From JABAYQ01 sp049890095 (GTDB lineage Bacteria; Bacteroidota; Bacteroidia; Flavobacteriales; UBA7312): 64,000 nt of DNA. Under the pieces are notes generated by a model. It ran no database searches. It saw only the letters and a list, made by a program, of their open reading frames with translations, and was not told where the DNA came from. The position numbers and the translations under genes are program-made. Below, piece by piece: positions 34,007 through 43,123 of this stretch (positions are counted from its first letter, which is position 1; the number at the start of each line of letters is the position of its first letter). The DNA is taken from assembly GCA_049890095.1 (NCBI GenBank), contig JBMHCD010000008.1:186001-250000 (forward strand), given 5' to 3'.

Positions 34007-34950
34007 CAGACGTAGAATTAGTAAAAGAGTTTAAGCAATCTTATGATAATTTTAGAGCTGAGATAGCAAAAGTTATTGTTGGGCAGGATGAAGTGATTAA
34101 AAATGTTTTGATATCTATTTTTAGTCAGGGTCATTGTCTTTTGGTAGGTGTTCCTGGATTAGCAAAAACATTATTAGTTCAAACAATTTCTGATAGTTTA
34201 GGACTAAAATATAATCGTATTCAGTTTACACCGGATTTAATGCCATCAGATATAGTTGGTTCTGAAATATTAAATACAAATAGAGAATTCGAATTTAAAA
34301 AAGGTCCTTTATTTGCTAATATTATTTTAGCTGATGAGATAAATCGAACGCCACCAAAAACACAAGCAGCCTTATTGGAGGCAATGCAAGAACGAGCTAT
34401 TACAGCTTCTGGTAATCGTTTTCAATTAGATAGTCCATTTTTTGTATTAGCTACTCAAAATCCAATCGAACAGGAGGGAACTTATCCATTACCTGAGGCA
34501 CAATTAGACCGTTTTATGTTTAATGTAGTTTTAGATTATCCTTCTTTTGAAGAAGAATTACAGGTTATTAAAAATACGACCTCCGATAAAAAAGTAAAAT
34601 TGGATAAGGTGTTGGATGCAAAACAGATTGTAGATTTTCAAAATTTAGTTCGTAGAATACCTGTTTCGGATAATGTAATGGAATATGCAGTGAAATTAGT
34701 TGCAAAAACCAGACCAAATAGCACCTATTCGACAGAAAGTGTTAATCAATACATTTCTTGGGGAGCTGGTCCTAGAGCATCACAATATTTAGTAATTGGT
34801 GCCAAATGTCATGCTGCTATAAATGGTAAGTTTTCGCCCGACATTGAAGATGTTAAGGCCGTTGCAGTACCCATTTTAAGACACAGAGTGGTTAAAAATT
34901 ATAAAGCAGAAGCTATTTCTATTGAAAACATAATAAAAGATTTGTTGTAA
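34003..34950 (+). CDS. MoxR-family AAA+ ATPase
   Basis: 315 residues. Walker A GVPGLAKT (49-56), Walker B IILADEINRTPPKTQ, sensor 1 FVLATQNPIEQEGTYPLPEAQLD split over strand and helix, and arginine finger LDRF. MoxR ATPases act as chaperones for VWA proteins and usually precede DUF58/Bat genes. Here the next gene is def and no DUF58 gene follows, so its client is not obvious; the VWA-like gene at the window start is too far away to call a partner. Confidence 0.92.
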   Translation: MTDVELVKEFKQSYDNFRAEIAKVIVGQDEVIKNVLISIFSQGHCLLVGVPGLAKTLLVQTISDSLGLKYNRIQFTPDLMPSDIVGSEILNTNREFEFKKGPLFANIILADEINRTPPKTQAALLEAMQERAITASGNRFQLDSPFFVLATQNPIEQEGTYPLPEAQLDRFMFNVVLDYPSFEEELQVIKNTTSDKKVKLDKVLDAKQIVDFQNLVRRIPVSDNVMEYAVKLVAKTRPNSTYSTESVNQYISWGAGPRASQYLVIGAKCHAAINGKFSPDIEDVKAVAVPILRHRVVKNYKAEAISIENIIKDLL

Positions 34951-35516
34951 TGATTTTACCTATTGTAGCATATGGTTTTCCTGTATTGAAGAAAAAAGCG
35001 GAAGAAATTAATGCAGACTATGCAGGTTTGGATCAGCTAATTGAGGATATGTTTGAAACCATGTATGAAGCTAATGGTGTCGGTTTGGCTGCTCCTCAAA
35101 TTGGTAAGAGTATTAGATTATTTATTGTTGATGGTAGCCCTTTTGGTGAAGATGAAGAGGGTATGGAAGATTTTTGTAAAGTCTTTATAAACCCAACAAT
35201 TCTTAGTGAAGATGGAAAAAATTGGAATTTTAACGAAGGATGTTTATCTATACCAGATGTTAGGGAGGAGGTAAGTAGGAAGTCCAACATTAAAATTAAG
35301 TATCAAAATGAAAATTTTGATTGGATAGAGGAAGAATATGAAGGAATAAAGGCTCGAATTATTCAACACGAATACGATCACATCGAAGGGGTTTTGTTTA
35401 CCGACTATTTGTCTCCGCTTAAAAGGAGAATGCTCAAAAGAAAATTACAAGATATTTCTAAAGGTAATATTAAGGCAAGTTATAGAATGAGATTTCCATT
35501 AAAAAAGGGAAGGTAA
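34950..35516 (+). CDS. def: Peptide deformylase
   Basis: 188 residues. Removes the formyl group from nascent proteins. The three class I motifs are complete: GVGLAAPQ (43-50), EGCLSIP (Cys98 binds metal) and QHEYDHIEGVLF (His140, Glu141, His144). The acidic insert GEDEEGMEDF before motif 2 is common in Bacteroidota. Its ATG overlaps the moxR stop by one base (TAATG). Confidence 0.97.
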   Translation: MILPIVAYGFPVLKKKAEEINADYAGLDQLIEDMFETMYEANGVGLAAPQIGKSIRLFIVDGSPFGEDEEGMEDFCKVFINPTILSEDGKNWNFNEGCLSIPDVREEVSRKSNIKIKYQNENFDWIEEEYEGIKARIIQHEYDHIEGVLFTDYLSPLKRRMLKRKLQDISKGNIKASYRMRFPLKKGR

Positions 35517-35522
35517 TTTTAT

Positions 35523-35530
35523 TATATTTG
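35523..35530 (+). promoter_or_regulatory. -7 promoter element for the small lipoprotein gene
   Basis: TATATTTG, 17 nt before the ATG at 35548. Confidence 0.5.
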
Positions 35531-35547
35531 AACTTAATATTAAAATC

Positions 35548-35730
35548 ATGAAAAAAACACTTTACCTATTGGTTGTGTGCGTACTTTCTAGTTGCGCCAC
35601 AGTTTATTTATCTCCAAACGGTCAACAAATTTTTAACGATAAAAAAACACCGCTTGATTTATTCAGACAGTGTTTAAGATATATTGATTTTACTGCATAT
35701 CATTATTACATCGCCGAAAGGCAAAAATGA
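35548..35730 (+). CDS. Short putative lipoprotein (possibly a remnant)
   Basis: 60 residues with a lipoprotein signal ending in LSSC (Cys16), followed by only about 45 residues (ATVYLSPNGQQIFN, then a mixed stretch ending YYIAERQK). It has its own promoter motif. The mature part is too short for most folds, so this may be a truncated relic; in the following 130 nt to the tRNA terminator I see no coding continuation in any frame that looks convincing. No family recognised. Confidence 0.45.
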   Translation: MKKTLYLLVVCVLSSCATVYLSPNGQQIFNDKKTPLDLFRQCLRYIDFTAYHYYIAERQK

Positions 35731-35861
35731 TAATGATGATGAAGTAAATTTGTTATTTTCATTTGTCTATAAGTTAATGCAAAGATATTTGATTTTTTTA
35801 TTTGACAATTTTTAATATAATTTTTAGTGAAAATAATATTGGAAATAGAAATTTTAAAAAC

Positions 35862-35899
35862 AAAAAAACCTTTCAACTACTTGAGTAGAAAGGTTTTTT
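35862..35899 (-). terminator. Terminator of the three-tRNA operon
   Basis: AAAAAACCTTTC and GAAAGGTTTTTT arms around CTAC-TTGA-GTAG form a long hairpin with a T tract on the minus strand, directly after tRNA-Arg. Confidence 0.8.
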
Positions 35900-35902
35900 A
35901 TG

Positions 35903-35976
35903 TGATCGCGACAGGATTCGAACCTGTGACCGTCTGCTTAGAAGGCAGATGCTCTATCCAGCTGAGCTACGCGACC
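35903..35976 (-). tRNA. tRNA-Arg(TCT)
   Basis: 74 nt; acceptor GGTCGCG/CGCGATC with discriminator A, anticodon stem CTGCC/AGCAG region with loop TTCTAAG giving TCT (reads AGR). No encoded CCA. Last of three tRNAs on one minus-strand transcript. Confidence 0.96.
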
Positions 35977-36002
35977 AAAAAAAGGACTCTAAAGAGTCCT
36001 TG

Positions 36003-36077
36003 TCGGGGTGGCAGGATTCGAACCTGCGACCTCCTCGTCCCAAACGAGGCGCGATAACCGGGCTACGCTACACCCCG
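36003..36077 (-). tRNA. tRNA-Pro(TGG)
   Basis: 75 nt; acceptor CGGGGTG/CACCCCG with discriminator A, anticodon stem CCTCG/CGAGG with loop TTTGGGA giving TGG. No encoded CCA. 26 nt upstream of tRNA-Arg. Confidence 0.96.
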
Positions 36078-36138
36078 AAAAATTGAGCTGCAAATCTAAT
36101 TAAATTAAATAAACAGACAAGCTAAAACTCATAAAATG

Positions 36139-36225
36139 CGGAAAGAGGGGGATTCGAACCCCCGATACCGTTACCAGTATAACACCTTAGCAGGGTGCCG
36201 CTTTCAGCCACTCAGCCACCTTTCC
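36139..36225 (-). tRNA. tRNA-Ser(GCT)
   Basis: 87 nt class II tRNA with long variable arm; acceptor GGAAAGG/TCTTTCC, discriminator G, anticodon loop CTGCTAA giving GCT (AGY). No encoded CCA. First gene of the tRNA trio. Confidence 0.96.
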
Positions 36226-36239
36226 AAAAGAACGAGCGG

Positions 36240-36270
36240 CAAATTTATATCAATTATGATGTTTCACAAA
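36240..36270 (-). promoter_or_regulatory. Promoter of the tRNA-Ser/Pro/Arg operon
   Basis: On the minus strand TTTG (36267-36270) and TAAATTTG (36240-36247) with 19 nt spacing, 14 nt before tRNA-Ser(GCT). Confidence 0.65.
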
Positions 36271-36334
36271 CTTTTTTTATTCTTATTTTTTATAAAAGAA
36301 AAAAAATGTAATAGCTATTTTATAATCGGAATGT

Positions 36335-36342
36335 TATATTTG
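36335..36342 (+). promoter_or_regulatory. -7 promoter element for the ABC importer operon
   Basis: TATATTTG, 18 nt before the ATG at 36361. Confidence 0.55.
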
Positions 36343-36360
36343 CATGAATCTAATCCATAA

Positions 36361-38118
36361 ATGATGTTTAAATTTACTGCAAAACTTTTCGTTTTTCTAT
36401 TGTTTTTGAGCTCTTGTGTAGAAAATAGAGATCTATCAAAAAATATAGTTATCGCTCATATTTCTTCTAATCCAGACGGACTTCATCCATTCAATAACAA
36501 CTCAGTAATGAGGTCGTTTATCTTTCAGCACACCCAAAAAACACTGGTGAAGTTAGATTTAAAGTCATTAGAATATATTCCATCGTTGGCCAAAACATTA
36601 CCTCAAATATCGGATGATGGTTTACACTATACCTACGAATTGAGAGAAGATTTGAAATGGGACGATGGAACACAAGTAACGGCTAAGGATGTGGAGTTTA
36701 CATCTAAAATACAGGTTTGCCCATTAACCGATAATGCAAATGTTAGAGGAAATTATTCATCGGTTATTAAGGATATAATTTTGTATCCCGATAATCCATT
36801 AAAGTTTACTATGGTAGCATTTAATAAAAATGTAACCAACAAAAGCATTTATTCTGAAGTGTATATACAGCAAAAATCACATTGGGACAAAGATGGTGCA
36901 TTGGATGACTTGACTTTTGAGGATATACACAGTCCTAATTTTAAAGAAAAAAAATCATGGTCTGATTGGTTTAATAAATTTAATCATGGAGATAATAGCT
37001 ATAAATCGGAATTATTAGTGGGTTTAGGTCCTTATCAAATTACCGATTGGGAAACTGGTTCGTACATAATTGCTTCCAGAAAAGAAAATTGGTGGGGAGA
37101 TAATGATACTCTGATTTATAATCAAAATTATCCTGAGCAAATTATTTTTAAAATAATTACAGATGATGCATCTGTGTTTTTGTCTCTTAAAAGCGAAGGG
37201 CTTGATGCAACTAATCGAATTGGAACATCAAAGTTGTTTAAACTTCAAAAACATGATTATTTTAATGAAAATTATTATTCAGATTTCTTAAATCAATATA
37301 CCTATTATTATTTAGGAATGAATTGTCGTCCGGATGGTATTAAAAGAAAAGCATTTTTTGATGACGTAAAAGTTAGAAGAGCAATGGCTCATTTAGTACC
37401 AGTTGACGAAATTATAGAGGTTATTTTACATGGTGAAGGTTCGAGACAAGTATCTAATTTATCATCTCTAAAAAAGAATTATAACGACACACTTAAATTA
37501 ATAGATTTAGATGTTGATGCTGCAAAGTTACTTTTAGATGAGAGCGGATGGGTAGACACTGATGGGGATAATATAAGAGATAAAGTAGTAAATGGAGAAA
37601 AGCTTCAGTTGAGTTTTGAGTTAAGTTATATGAGTTCACCAACCTCAAAAGAAACAGCTTTAATTATAAAAGAAAGTTTGTGGAGGGCAGGTGTTGATGT
37701 TATACCAACTCCTATGGATTTCACCTTGTTTTATAAAAATGCTCAAGAACATGATTTTGATATGATGTTAGGAGGTTGGGGTGGTTCAGCTTCTTATTCG
37801 AATCCTTATCAATTGTGGCATACGTCATCATGGGCAAATAAAGGTTCTAACTTTTGTGGATTTGGTGATGCTGAAAGCGATTCTTTAATTAAATTAGCTA
37901 ACAGTTCAATTATTGAAGAAGATCATCGAAATGCTATCTGGGCTCTACAGGCAAAAATTTATGAAGATCAACCATACGTATTTTTATATAGTCCAAAACG
38001 TAAGATTGTTATTCACAAACGATTTGAAAATACAGATATGTATTTTGAGAAACCAGGTTTTGTTCTAAATAACTTTATGTTGAAAGACAATTTTAAAAAT
38101 CTAACACCAACAAACTAA
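36361..38118 (+). CDS. Peptide/oligopeptide ABC transporter substrate-binding lipoprotein (SBP_bac_5)
   Basis: 585 residues. A signal peptide with lipobox LSSC (Cys19) predicts a lipoprotein. The SBP_bac_5 core is visible in LVKLDLKSLEYIPSLAKTLP, YTYELREDLKWDDGTQVTAKD (the family hallmark near residue 92), VRRAMAHLVPVDEII and the WGGSASYSNPYQLWH region near 475. It captures a peptide or a related ligand for the two permeases that follow (3 nt and then 8 nt spacing). Two adjacent ATGs are possible starts. Confidence 0.93.
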   Translation: MMFKFTAKLFVFLLFLSSCVENRDLSKNIVIAHISSNPDGLHPFNNNSVMRSFIFQHTQKTLVKLDLKSLEYIPSLAKTLPQISDDGLHYTYELREDLKWDDGTQVTAKDVEFTSKIQVCPLTDNANVRGNYSSVIKDIILYPDNPLKFTMVAFNKNVTNKSIYSEVYIQQKSHWDKDGALDDLTFEDIHSPNFKEKKSWSDWFNKFNHGDNSYKSELLVGLGPYQITDWETGSYIIASRKENWWGDNDTLIYNQNYPEQIIFKIITDDASVFLSLKSEGLDATNRIGTSKLFKLQKHDYFNENYYSDFLNQYTYYYLGMNCRPDGIKRKAFFDDVKVRRAMAHLVPVDEIIEVILHGEGSRQVSNLSSLKKNYNDTLKLIDLDVDAAKLLLDESGWVDTDGDNIRDKVVNGEKLQLSFELSYMSSPTSKETALIIKESLWRAGVDVIPTPMDFTLFYKNAQEHDFDMMLGGWGGSASYSNPYQLWHTSSWANKGSNFCGFGDAESDSLIKLANSSIIEEDHRNAIWALQAKIYEDQPYVFLYSPKRKIVIHKRFENTDMYFEKPGFVLNNFMLKDNFKNLTPTN

Positions 38119-38121
38119 AAG

Positions 38122-39612
38122 ATGTTAAAATATATAATCAAAAGGATTTTAATTTTCATTCCAACACTTGTTGCTATTTCATTATTAGCATTTGTTATTA
38201 GTATTGCTGCTCCAGCAGATCCAATTGAGAAATTGACTAACTCTGCTGATAAGGAAGGAGCTGCTAATCAACAATCTGATGCAACTAAAAAAGTAAAACA
38301 AGAGCTTCGTAAGAAACTAGGACTTGACCTTCCAATATTTTATTTTAGTATTGGATCGTTAAGCGATTGTGATACATTATACAAAATTGATGATAAGGAT
38401 CACATAGCTTCTTTATCTGAGTTAACGCATCATTATGGCAACTGGGAAGAAATATCTAATTATTATCTTTCATTAAACCAAGCACAACTTGCACATGACT
38501 TATTAAATCTAGATACCATATATAAATATCAAGATACCTCGAATGATATTTATACAAAGAATCAGATTAATGATGCAATAACAAAGTCAAGTTTTGAAAT
38601 TAGTGCTATTCTAGAAACAGCAAATCCAGGTGTTTTAAAATCTAAAATGGCAGACTTAGACGTACTATACAGTAAATATAGTTTTTTGATGCCAGTGAAA
38701 GAAAAGTTTGATATTTCGAAAATAGCATATGCTACTGTTCGTAATAATTCATCTCACTGGAAAACATATGTGCCAAGTATTAAATTTTATGGTTCAAAAA
38801 ATCAATATCATTTTTGGTTATTTGGAAACGGTAAAGACAGAAAAGGATTGTTTAGAGGAGATTTTGGATTTTCGTATATAGATAATCAACCAATTGCAAC
38901 AAAAATATGGTCCAAGGTATGGATTTCATTCTCTTTTACTATTCTTTCCGTGTTGTTTGCATACATTATTAGTATACCTCTTGGTATTTATTCTGCATAT
39001 AAAAAAGACAGCAGATTTGATAGAATATCTTCAATTGTAGTATTTGTTTTATACTCAATGCCAGGCTTTTTTATTGGAGTATTGTTGTTGTACACTTTTG
39101 CTAACCCAGATACATTCCGCTGGTTTCCTGTTTCTGGTATTCAAGATCCAACTATTTTTGATCCTAATTGGTCATTATCTCAAAAGATTAGCCATCGATT
39201 ACCATATTTTATATTGCCATTAATTACCTATACATACAGTTCTTTTGCGTTTTTAAGTAGAATAATGAGAGTAGGAGTTATTGATGTATTTGGACAGGAT
39301 TATATCAGAACAGCAAGAGCTAAAGGGCTTGGAGAAGGTAAAGTAGTGATGAAACATGCACTAAGGAATTCATTATTGCCAATTATAACAGTTTTTGCAA
39401 ATATTTTTCCTTTAGCAATTGGTGGGTCTGTAATTATTGAAACTATTTTTACTATTCCGGGAATGGGCTTTGAAATTTATAATTCTATTTTAAATTCGGA
39501 TTATCCAATGATAGTTGCTGTATTTACTATTATTGGTTTTTTAACAATGTTAGGTTATTTAATAGCGGATGTGTTATACGCTATTGTTGACCCAAGAATA
39601 TCTTATAAATAA
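38122..39612 (+). CDS. ABC transporter permease, DppB/OppB type, with large extracytoplasmic insert
   Basis: 496 residues, against about 310 for typical DppB. TM1 (about 7-29) is followed by a soluble insert of roughly 230 residues (about 30-263), then the five-TM permease core with the ATPase-contact EAA loop DYIRTARAKGLGEGKVVMKH (about 393-412) and the typical ending YLIADVLYAIVDPRI. Similar loop expansions occur in Bacteroidota permeases. The insert may contact the substrate-binding lipoprotein; that is inference. Confidence 0.92.
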   Translation: MLKYIIKRILIFIPTLVAISLLAFVISIAAPADPIEKLTNSADKEGAANQQSDATKKVKQELRKKLGLDLPIFYFSIGSLSDCDTLYKIDDKDHIASLSELTHHYGNWEEISNYYLSLNQAQLAHDLLNLDTIYKYQDTSNDIYTKNQINDAITKSSFEISAILETANPGVLKSKMADLDVLYSKYSFLMPVKEKFDISKIAYATVRNNSSHWKTYVPSIKFYGSKNQYHFWLFGNGKDRKGLFRGDFGFSYIDNQPIATKIWSKVWISFSFTILSVLFAYIISIPLGIYSAYKKDSRFDRISSIVVFVLYSMPGFFIGVLLLYTFANPDTFRWFPVSGIQDPTIFDPNWSLSQKISHRLPYFILPLITYTYSSFAFLSRIMRVGVIDVFGQDYIRTARAKGLGEGKVVMKHALRNSLLPIITVFANIFPLAIGGSVIIETIFTIPGMGFEIYNSILNSDYPMIVAVFTIIGFLTMLGYLIADVLYAIVDPRISYK

Positions 39613-39620
39613 AATTCATA

Positions 39621-40949
39621 ATGGAACAACAAACTACATTTTCATTTAAAAAATACGCTTGGGCACAGTTTAAGAAAAACAAACCTGCGTTATTTTCATT
39701 GTATATATTGGTCTCATTGGTATTTATAGCTCTTTTTGCACCAATCATTGCAAATGATCAACCGTTATATTGTAAATATGAGGGTGAGACATTTTATCCT
39801 GCATTTGAAACAATGATTAATCCTTCGAAATTGGTTGAGGTAACCAATAAAGAAACAAATAAAGTAGAAGAATTACAATTTGATATTACAGATTGGAGAA
39901 GGTTAAATCTAGAGTCTGTTGTATGGGCACCAATCCCATATTCTCCTTCTAAAGGTGATCGTTATAATAGAGAATATGTATCTCCACTAGGAGAACAGAG
40001 GTATAAGACATCTGATAATGAAATTACAGAAATTCCTACTAGATTAAGACATTTTTTAGGAACAGATAATATCGGAAGAGACCTTGCGTCTGGTTTAATC
40101 CATGGTACAAGAATATCATTATTGGTAGGGGTTGTTGCTATGGGTATAGCAAGTATTATAGGAGTTTTTTTAGGAGCAATAGCAGGGTTTTTTGGCGATA
40201 GAAATTTGTTAATGACAAGAGGTAAATATTATTTTACTTTAGTCGGAATATTTTTAGCCTTTTTCTACGGTATAGGTGTGAGAAAATATGTTATTTCTAG
40301 TGCTTTTTCGGATGGTTCAGGAGGAGTTATGCAAATGACAATCAGCCTTTTGATAATGATTGCTATTATCGTAGGATTTAGAAAGATTAGTTTATTGTTT
40401 AACTTTGGTTGGCTATCAAAAGAGGTGAATGTTCCTATTGACGCTATTATTTCTAGGGGTATTGAGATATTAAATTCTATTCCTAGATTAATTTTGATTA
40501 TTACTATATCTTCTATTTTTGCTAGAAGTATATGGTTGATAATGGTTATAATTGGTTTAACATCATGGACCGGAATAGCTAGGTTTACAAGAGCTGAATT
40601 TTTGAGAATTCGAGAATTAGAATATGTTCAAGCTGCAAAATCTTTAGGATACTCTAACTTTAGAGCTATTGCTAAACACGCATTACCCAACGCTTTAGCA
40701 CCTGTTTTTGTTTCGATAGCATTTGGTGTTGCTTCTGCTATATTAATAGAGAGTTCATTATCTTTTCTAGGAATTGGAGTTCCGGATGATGTAGTAACAT
40801 GGGGTTCTTTGTTGAACTTAGGAAGACAAGAGTTTGAAGCGTGGTGGTTAGTAATGTTCCCTGGTCTGGCTATTTTTGTAACTATCACTATTTATAACCT
40901 AATCGGTGAAGGATTAAGAGACGCATTAGATCCTAGGCTTAAAAGTTAA
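39621..40949 (+). CDS. ABC transporter permease, DppC/OppC type
   Basis: 442 residues. TM1 (about 22-45), an extracytoplasmic segment with FLGTDNIGRDLASGLIHGTR (the family hallmark, near 145-164), then additional TM segments between about 200 and 260 not found in the short family members, and the EAA loop EYVQAAKSLGYSNFRAIAKH (about 334-353). Ends with GEGLRDALDPRLK. No ATPase gene follows; the next gene (cdaA) is convergent and overlaps by 4 nt. Confidence 0.92.
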   Translation: MEQQTTFSFKKYAWAQFKKNKPALFSLYILVSLVFIALFAPIIANDQPLYCKYEGETFYPAFETMINPSKLVEVTNKETNKVEELQFDITDWRRLNLESVVWAPIPYSPSKGDRYNREYVSPLGEQRYKTSDNEITEIPTRLRHFLGTDNIGRDLASGLIHGTRISLLVGVVAMGIASIIGVFLGAIAGFFGDRNLLMTRGKYYFTLVGIFLAFFYGIGVRKYVISSAFSDGSGGVMQMTISLLIMIAIIVGFRKISLLFNFGWLSKEVNVPIDAIISRGIEILNSIPRLILIITISSIFARSIWLIMVIIGLTSWTGIARFTRAEFLRIRELEYVQAAKSLGYSNFRAIAKHALPNALAPVFVSIAFGVASAILIESSLSFLGIGVPDDVVTWGSLLNLGRQEFEAWWLVMFPGLAIFVTITIYNLIGEGLRDALDPRLKS

Positions 40950-41716
40950 CTTAAATTTTCTTTAAGTACGTCCTTTAATTGTTTTGGAGAAAGACTAATT
41001 TCTAATTTACCATTTTTGGCTATAGATATTTTACCTTTTTCTTCCGAAACTATTATTGCAATACAATCACTATTTTCTGTAATTCCTGCCGCTGCTCTAT
41101 GTCTCATACCTAAATTGTTTGGGAATGAATCATTTTCTATAACTGGCAATACACATCTAGCTGCCATTACTTGATCTCCAGTAATTATAACCGCTCCATC
41201 ATGTAAAGGACTGTTTTTAAAAAAAATACTTTGTAAGAATATACTAGAGGTTGTAGCTCTAATTGATTCTCCAGATTCTATAAAGTTTTTTAGATTATTT
41301 TCTTTTGTTATAACAATAATTGCACCGGTTTTTGTACTAGCCATTTTATCACATGCATCAACAATATCATCAATTTTCACTTCTAGACTTGATTCATCAT
41401 TTACCCAGTTAAATTTTAATACACCACCTTTTGAAAAGAATTTAGTGTTTCCAATCATTAACAAAAATCGCCTAAGTTCTTGTTGAAAAACAATAATAAC
41501 TGCAATTACACCAACTCCTATAAATTGTCCAAGTATTTCACTCAAAAGAGCCATTTGTAGTGCTTCTACTAGCTTCCATAATAAATATATGGCTGTAATT
41601 CCTATAAATATTCTAATTGCAACTGTTCCTTTAACTAATTTGTACAATTGGAATAATAGAAATGCAACCAGTAAGATATCTAAAATATCAAGAAAATTAA
41701 ACTCTAAAAAATCCAT
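40946..41716 (-). CDS. cdaA: Diadenylate cyclase CdaA (DisA_N domain)
   Basis: 256 residues. Three TM helices (about 8-90) and then the DAC domain with DGA (173-175) and RHR (205-207), the two nucleotide-binding motifs. It synthesises c-di-AMP from two ATP. Encoded immediately after folP, whose stop shares one base with its start; this pair is widely kept in Bacteroidota. No cdaR or glmM gene follows as it does in Firmicutes; glmM is 30 kb away. Confidence 0.95.
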   Translation of the reverse strand: MDFLEFNFLDILDILLVAFLLFQLYKLVKGTVAIRIFIGITAIYLLWKLVEALQMALLSEILGQFIGVGVIAVIIVFQQELRRFLLMIGNTKFFSKGGVLKFNWVNDESSLEVKIDDIVDACDKMASTKTGAIIVITKENNLKNFIESGESIRATTSSIFLQSIFFKNSPLHDGAVIITGDQVMAARCVLPVIENDSFPNNLGMRHRAAAGITENSDCIAIIVSEEKGKISIAKNGKLEISLSPKQLKDVLKENLS

Positions 41717-42567
41717 TATTTATTGTTTTGAGCGAAGTTAAACAATTTAATACATTCATTTGCTTCTTTTACATCATGTGCTCTTAAAATAGAAGATCCA
41801 TTTGATAAACATAACATGTGTAATGCAGTAGTTCCGTTTAAAGAATTAGAAGGGTCAGTATCTAATACTTTATAAATCATGGATTTTCTTGAAACACCTG
41901 ACAATATTGGATAACCTAACTGCTTAAACATTTGCATATTATTTAGTAACTGATAGTTTTGTTCTGTTGTTTTACTAAAACCAAAACCTAAATCAATAAT
42001 TATTTGATTAACTCCATAAGATTCAAGCTGGTTTATTTTTGATTGGAAAAAATGATAAACAGATTGAGTAACGTTAGAGTAATTGGTTTTAGTTTGCATA
42101 TTTTGAGGAGTTCCTTTCATGTGCATCATTATGTATGGAACGTCAACCTTTTTTATTGTTTCAAACATTTTGTTATCCAATTGGCCACCTGAAATATCGT
42201 TTATGATTCCAACTCCAAAGTCTATTGCTTTTTTTGCAATTTGGGAATGAAAGGTATCGATTGAAAAAATAGTATTTGGAAATTCTTTATCCAAAATCGT
42301 TAAAAAGTCTTTTAGTCTTGACCATTCTTTTTCTGAGGTAATTTCTTTTGAATTAGGGTTAGAAGAGGCTGCTCCAATATCAATTATGGAAGCTCCTTCA
42401 TCTAGCATTTTTTGTGTTTGTAGGACTAAATCCTTAATATTATTATACTTGCCTCCATCATAAAAAGAATCATCTGTTATGTTTAAAATTCCCATTACTT
42501 TTGGTGTTGATAAATCCAATGTTTTTGATCCTATTTTCAGTTGATTTTGTTTAATTTTATTGTGCAT
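41716..42567 (-). CDS. folP: Dihydropteroate synthase
   Basis: 283 residues. Joins p-aminobenzoate and dihydropterin pyrophosphate to dihydropteroate; the target of sulfonamides. Motifs in order: MGILNITDDSFYDGGKY, DIGAASSNPNS (pABA loop 2), FSIDTFHSQIAK, NDISGGQLD, YIMMHMKGTPQNMQ, DLGFGFSKTTEQN and GVSRKSMI near residue 230. All are in place, so the enzyme should be active. Divergent from the DUF1599 gene by 19 nt. Confidence 0.95.
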   Translation of the reverse strand: MHNKIKQNQLKIGSKTLDLSTPKVMGILNITDDSFYDGGKYNNIKDLVLQTQKMLDEGASIIDIGAASSNPNSKEITSEKEWSRLKDFLTILDKEFPNTIFSIDTFHSQIAKKAIDFGVGIINDISGGQLDNKMFETIKKVDVPYIMMHMKGTPQNMQTKTNYSNVTQSVYHFFQSKINQLESYGVNQIIIDLGFGFSKTTEQNYQLLNNMQMFKQLGYPILSGVSRKSMIYKVLDTDPSNSLNGTTALHMLCLSNGSSILRAHDVKEANECIKLFNFAQNNK

Positions 42568-42586
42568 TTTAAAAGAACTACTTTAG

Positions 42587-43120
42587 ATGAAACAAACTAT
42601 AAAAGAGTATGATGAGGTAATGACCAAATGTAAGGATATTTTCCTCAAAAAAATGAAAGATTATGGTGTTGCATGGAGAATTTTAAGATTATCTTCCTTA
42701 ACTGATCAGATTTTTATAAAGGCTCAACGAATCAGAAGTATTGAAATGAAAGGTGAGCAAAAAGTTGGAGAAGATATCAGAAATGAATTTATTGGTATTG
42801 TAAACTATTCTATAATAGCACTCATTCAATTAGAAAAAGGAGTTGTTGATCAACCAGATATGAGCCCTGATGAAATAATCCCATTGTATGATACGTTTTA
42901 CAATAATTCAAAATCATTAATGGAATCCAAAAATCACGATTATGGAGAAGCATGGAGAGAGATGAGGGTTTCTTCATTAACTGATCTAATATTGCAAAAA
43001 TTATTAAGAGTTAAGCAAATTGAAGATAATGATGGTAAAACATTAATTTCGGAAGGAATTGATGCGAATTATTATGATATGATCAATTATGCAATTTTTT
43101 CACTTATAAAACTAAAATAA
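42587..43120 (+). CDS. DUF1599 protein with two internal repeats
   Basis: 177 residues with two homologous halves: MKDYGVAWRILRLSSLTDQIFIKAQRIRSIE (near residues 22-52) and NHDYGEAWREMRVSSLTDLILQKLLRVKQIE (near 118-148), each with DYG-x-AWR-x-x-R-x-SSLTD. DUF1599 is related to the all-alpha MazG-like NTP pyrophosphatase fold; enzymatic activity is not known. Part of the conserved run DUF1599, DoxX-like, tpiA, prmA. Confidence 0.9.
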   Translation: MKQTIKEYDEVMTKCKDIFLKKMKDYGVAWRILRLSSLTDQIFIKAQRIRSIEMKGEQKVGEDIRNEFIGIVNYSIIALIQLEKGVVDQPDMSPDEIIPLYDTFYNNSKSLMESKNHDYGEAWREMRVSSLTDLILQKLLRVKQIEDNDGKTLISEGIDANYYDMINYAIFSLIKLK

Positions 43121-43123
43121 ACT

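Noticed and set aside
35827..36360. Plus-strand open frames over the tRNA trio
   Set aside because: They are antisense readings of tRNA-Arg, tRNA-Pro and tRNA-Ser and carry the typical tRNA-derived peptide patterns; no start context or promoter supports them.
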